A stretch of DNA of 7,935 bases from Methanosuratincolales archaeon. Lineage in GTDB: Archaea; Thermoproteota; Methanomethylicia; Methanomethylicales; Methanomethylicaceae. Where the stretch lies: contig CALGKV010000101.1 of the NCBI GenBank assembly GCA_937930465.1, forward strand, positions 1-7,935. The letters are read 5' to 3'. A model generated the notes under the pieces. It did no database searches, had not been told where the DNA came from, and worked only from the letters and a program-made list of their open reading frames with translations. Made by a program: the position numbers and the translations under genes. This document shows, piece after piece, positions 5,925 to 7,935 of the stretch. Position 1 is the first letter of the stretch; the number at the start of each line of letters is the position of its first letter.

Positions 5925-7157
5925 TCAGCAGGGCTCTTGTGCCCCACTCTTCCTCTCAAGCAGCGCCAACTTTGACCTTATGTCTTCCTGCAGCCGCTCA
6001 GGGAGCCCCGGTAGTCCTGGATCCAAGAAGCCCTTGACAAGCACTCCGATCGCCTGTTCAGGCTGGATGCCCCTCGCCATGAGATAGTGGAGCTGCTCTT
6101 CCTGCAGCCTCCCTATCGCCGCCTCGTGCGATAGCTCGGTGTCCGAGTGCTCTGCAACGAGCTCAGGTATTGCGGTTATCGAGGAAGTCGGGCAGAGTAT
6201 CATGCCCCTGCACTCCAGGTGCCCCTTCGTGGCCCTGTTCTGGCCTATTATCTGCCCCCTGTTGTAGACCTTTGATGTGCCCGTAGAGACCACTTTGAAG
6301 ACCGACTCCCCTGAGGTCCCTTCAGCCATGAGGTATATCCTGTTCCCAAGGTCAATGATCGAGTCTTTGCTTGCGTAGATTATAGAGTTGAACTTTGCCT
6401 TCGCCTCCTTTCCCACAAGGTGAACTGTTGGGTAACTCTGGATGTCTCTCACCGGCTTTATCATTACGTAATTGGATATGAAAGTCCCGCCTTCCTCAAC
6501 TATCACCCCTGTCCTCGGCCTCACGTATGCCTCCTCGGACCAGCTGTGAATCATTGTGAAGACGAGCGTGGCATTCTTCTTCACATAGAACTCGCTCACG
6601 CCGACGTGCGCTACTGTCTTGACCCTGCTGTCCGCCGTACAGCCTGTAATCACGTTCAGCTCTGAGCCCTCCTCGGCGATTATTATGTTGTGGGGCGCCT
6701 GGAGGACCCCCTCAGTGCCTATGTAGAGGCAAGCCTGTATTGGCTGCCCAATCTTCTCGTTCGGGGCGGACCTGATGAAATACCCTTTTGTCTGCCTCAG
6801 CTCGGCGATGGCAGTGTACTTGTCTTGGGAGACCGAGAGCGCCTTCCAGTAGTAGCACCTCAGCCATTCGTACTTGCTGAGAGCCTCGTCGGTTGCCATC
6901 ATCTCCACGCCCTTGATCTTGGACGCAAGCTGGCTCAGCAGCACTGAATGATCCACTTGGAAGTAGGTGCCGCCTTTCTTCCCCTCGACGTCGACGCCCA
7001 CCTCGAGCCCCTTCTTCTTCACTTCATCGTCTAGCCCCTTCTCGCCCCTAGGCATAGTGACGAAGTCGCTGAGGTCTATGTCGTTCCCGAAAGCCGATCG
7101 CTTGGTTACTGACTGGATAGCCTCTATCCTATACTTCCTCCTCCATTCATCAGTCAT
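5925..7157 (-). CDS. SufB/SufD-family Fe-S cluster scaffold (SmsB-like)
   Basis: Scaffold partner of the SufC ATPase in iron-sulfur cluster assembly; cytoplasmic. It has 410 residues: a variable N-terminal part (1-130, with GGTYFQVDHSVL and YEWLRCYYWKA), then the beta-helix core (about 135-345; QACLYIGTEGVLQAPHNIIIAEEGSELNVITG, SEFYVKKNATLVFTMIHSW) and the C-terminal SufBD signature SHEAAIGRLQEEQLHYLMARGI (343-364). Cys316 (ECRG) aligns with the essential SufB Cys405 of E. coli, and His344 with SufD His360. One protein therefore keeps both key residues, as expected of the single scaffold in archaeal two-gene systems rather than a specialised SufB or SufD. ATG 7157 overlaps the sufC stop (ATGA), with AGGAGG on the - strand at 7168-7173, 10 bases upstream. 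Two Cys (173, 322) and a C-terminal Cys are also present. SufD in the narrow sense is the alternative. Confidence 0.88.
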   Translation of the reverse strand: MTDEWRRKYRIEAIQSVTKRSAFGNDIDLSDFVTMPRGEKGLDDEVKKKGLEVGVDVEGKKGGTYFQVDHSVLLSQLASKIKGVEMMATDEALSKYEWLRCYYWKALSVSQDKYTAIAELRQTKGYFIRSAPNEKIGQPIQACLYIGTEGVLQAPHNIIIAEEGSELNVITGCTADSRVKTVAHVGVSEFYVKKNATLVFTMIHSWSEEAYVRPRTGVIVEEGGTFISNYVMIKPVRDIQSYPTVHLVGKEAKAKFNSIIYASKDSIIDLGNRIYLMAEGTSGESVFKVVSTGTSKVYNRGQIIGQNRATKGHLECRGMILCPTSSITAIPELVAEHSDTELSHEAAIGRLQEEQLHYLMARGIQPEQAIGVLVKGFLDPGLPGLPERLQEDIRSKLALLERKSGAQEPC

Positions 7158-7906
7158 TTATTTGCAGCCTCCTTTATCAGCCTCTCATACCCGAGCTCCT
7201 CTATCTTTGGCATAATCTCCTCGTAGCTCCCTGTAAGCGCGATCCTCCCCCCAGAGAGGATATGCATCCTGTTCGGTTTCAGGTACTGGAGGATATGGCG
7301 ATGGTGCGTGATTATCATAATGCTGCACTTTTGCTTGCTGAAGTACTCTTGGAGGCTGTTCCCGAGAACCTTCAGGGAGTCGATGTCGACGCCGCTGTCA
7401 GGCTCGTCCAGTATCATCAGCTTCGGTCTCATCGCGAATATCTGGGCTAGTTCTGACCTCTTCCTCTCCCCTCCGGAAAAGCCTACATTGACCTCCCTGT
7501 CCAGGTACTTCTCCGGCTCCAGGTTCACCTTCGCAAGTATCTTCTTCGGCAGGTCAGGGTCGTCTCCGGGCTTTGGCTGCCAAGGGTTCATGCCTGCGGA
7601 CAGGGCGATCATATGCCCGAGCTTTATGCCCCTGATCACAGGGGGGGACTGGAACGCCAGGGCCAATCCCATCCTTGCCCGCTCGTCTATGCTCTTCGAG
7701 GTCACGTCCTCATCCTCAAAGAGTATCTTGCCCCTGCTTACCTGGTACTGTGGGAAACCAGCCAGGGTGAGTGCGAGGGTTGTCTTCCCCGATGCGTTGT
7801 GCCCCATTATCGCCACTATCTCGCCATAGTCCATGTTCAGGTTTATCCCATTCAGCAGCCCTTTCCCCTCAACGCTCACATGTAGATCTTGGACACTTAG
7901 TAACAC
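7154..7906 (-). CDS. sufC: Fe-S cluster assembly ATPase SufC
   Basis: ABC-type ATPase without membrane segments that drives the SufB/D scaffold. The 250 residues include Walker A GHNASGKT (35-42), a Q-loop (AFQSPP, Gln86), the signature NVGFSGGERKRSELAQIFAM (140-159; SufC-type FSGGE.KR), Walker B LMILDEP (163-169) with D-loop SGVDIDSL, and the H-loop His201 (ITHHRHIL). SGVDID after DEPD and the G-F-S-G-G-E signature separate it from transporter ATPases. Ala38 replaces the Gly of the common GPNGSGKS. The start is GTG 7906: a GGGAGGGG site on the - strand (7915-7922) is 8 bases upstream and an in-frame stop lies at 7910-7912. ATG 7913 is out of frame. It overlaps the sufB-like gene by 4 bases, so the two are probably translationally coupled. 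The promoter lies outside the window. Confidence 0.95.
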   Translation of the reverse strand: MLLSVQDLHVSVEGKGLLNGINLNMDYGEIVAIMGHNASGKTTLALTLAGFPQYQVSRGKILFEDEDVTSKSIDERARMGLALAFQSPPVIRGIKLGHMIALSAGMNPWQPKPGDDPDLPKKILAKVNLEPEKYLDREVNVGFSGGERKRSELAQIFAMRPKLMILDEPDSGVDIDSLKVLGNSLQEYFSKQKCSIMIITHHRHILQYLKPNRMHILSGGRIALTGSYEEIMPKIEELGYERLIKEAANK

Positions 7907-7914
7907 CCTTCATG

Positions 7915-7922
7915 CCCCTCCC
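7915..7922 (-). promoter_or_regulatory. Ribosome binding site of sufC
   Basis: GGGAGGGG on the - strand lies 8 bases before GTG 7906 and, together with the in-frame stop at 7910-7912, decides that start. Confidence 0.75.
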
Positions 7923-7935
7923 AAACCATTGATCT

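Noticed and set aside
7897..7929. Short - strand frame from ATG 7929 (10 codons) and ATG 7913, upstream of or overlapping the sufC start
   Set aside because: The first is only ten codons, and ATG 7913 is out of frame with sufC and ignores the well-placed ribosome site; both probably arise by chance.
1..7935. Search for tRNA or rRNA genes, CRISPR arrays, insertion sequences and att sites
   Set aside because: Nearly all bases are in seven ordinary genes, and the only gaps over 50 bases (3499-3657, 5843-5924) hold none of these.

Overview
The window reads as part of an archaeal chromosome. The support is: a two-gene sufC plus single sufB/D-like pair of the kind known from methanogens and Archaeoglobus; biotin carboxylase, biotin carrier and carboxyltransferase as three separate small subunits; T-rich tracts straight after genes where archaeal transcription usually ends; TATA-like A/T boxes in the longest intergenic gap; strong AGGAGG-type ribosome binding sites; and heavy AGG/AGA arginine codon use. 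Base composition is GC-rich in the genes and clearly AT-richer in the gaps. I cannot name the lineage from the sequence alone.

Left part, + strand (1-3498): a biotin-dependent acyl-CoA carboxylase operon. It holds a biotin carboxylase that enters from outside the window (about 35 residues missing), a 136-residue biotin carrier protein and a 529-residue carboxyltransferase. Spacing is tight (16 bases, then a 1-base overlap). The carboxyltransferase has Ile at the position that in studied homologues separates acetyl/propionyl-CoA enzymes from strict propionyl-CoA enzymes, so a dual acetyl-CoA/propionyl-CoA carboxylase is the best guess. The biotin carboxylase carries an extra C-terminal tail after an Ala/Pro linker.

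Middle, + strand (3499-5842): after a T-rich terminator and a 159-base gap with a near-perfect tandem repeat, TATA-like boxes and a palindrome, come a family III (CaiB/BaiF) CoA-transferase and a BirA-type biotin-protein ligase with an N-terminal helix-turn-helix. The ligase can biotinylate the carrier protein encoded 3 kb upstream, so the + strand genes form a functional group: carboxylase, its biotinylating enzyme, and an enzyme that may make or recycle the acyl-CoA.

Right part, - strand (5925-7906): sufC followed by a sufB/D-like gene, overlapping by four bases (ATGA) and convergent with birA. This fits a minimal iron-sulfur cluster assembly system: an ABC ATPase plus one scaffold protein that keeps both the Cys known from SufB and the His known from SufD. 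The convergent gap is A-rich on the + strand, so it is T-rich downstream of the suf pair. No RNA genes, insertion sequences, CRISPR arrays or other mobile elements were seen. Nothing here looks like a wholly new system. The points most worth a second look are the carboxylase tail, the repeat and palindrome upstream of the CoA-transferase, and the single-scaffold Suf pair.
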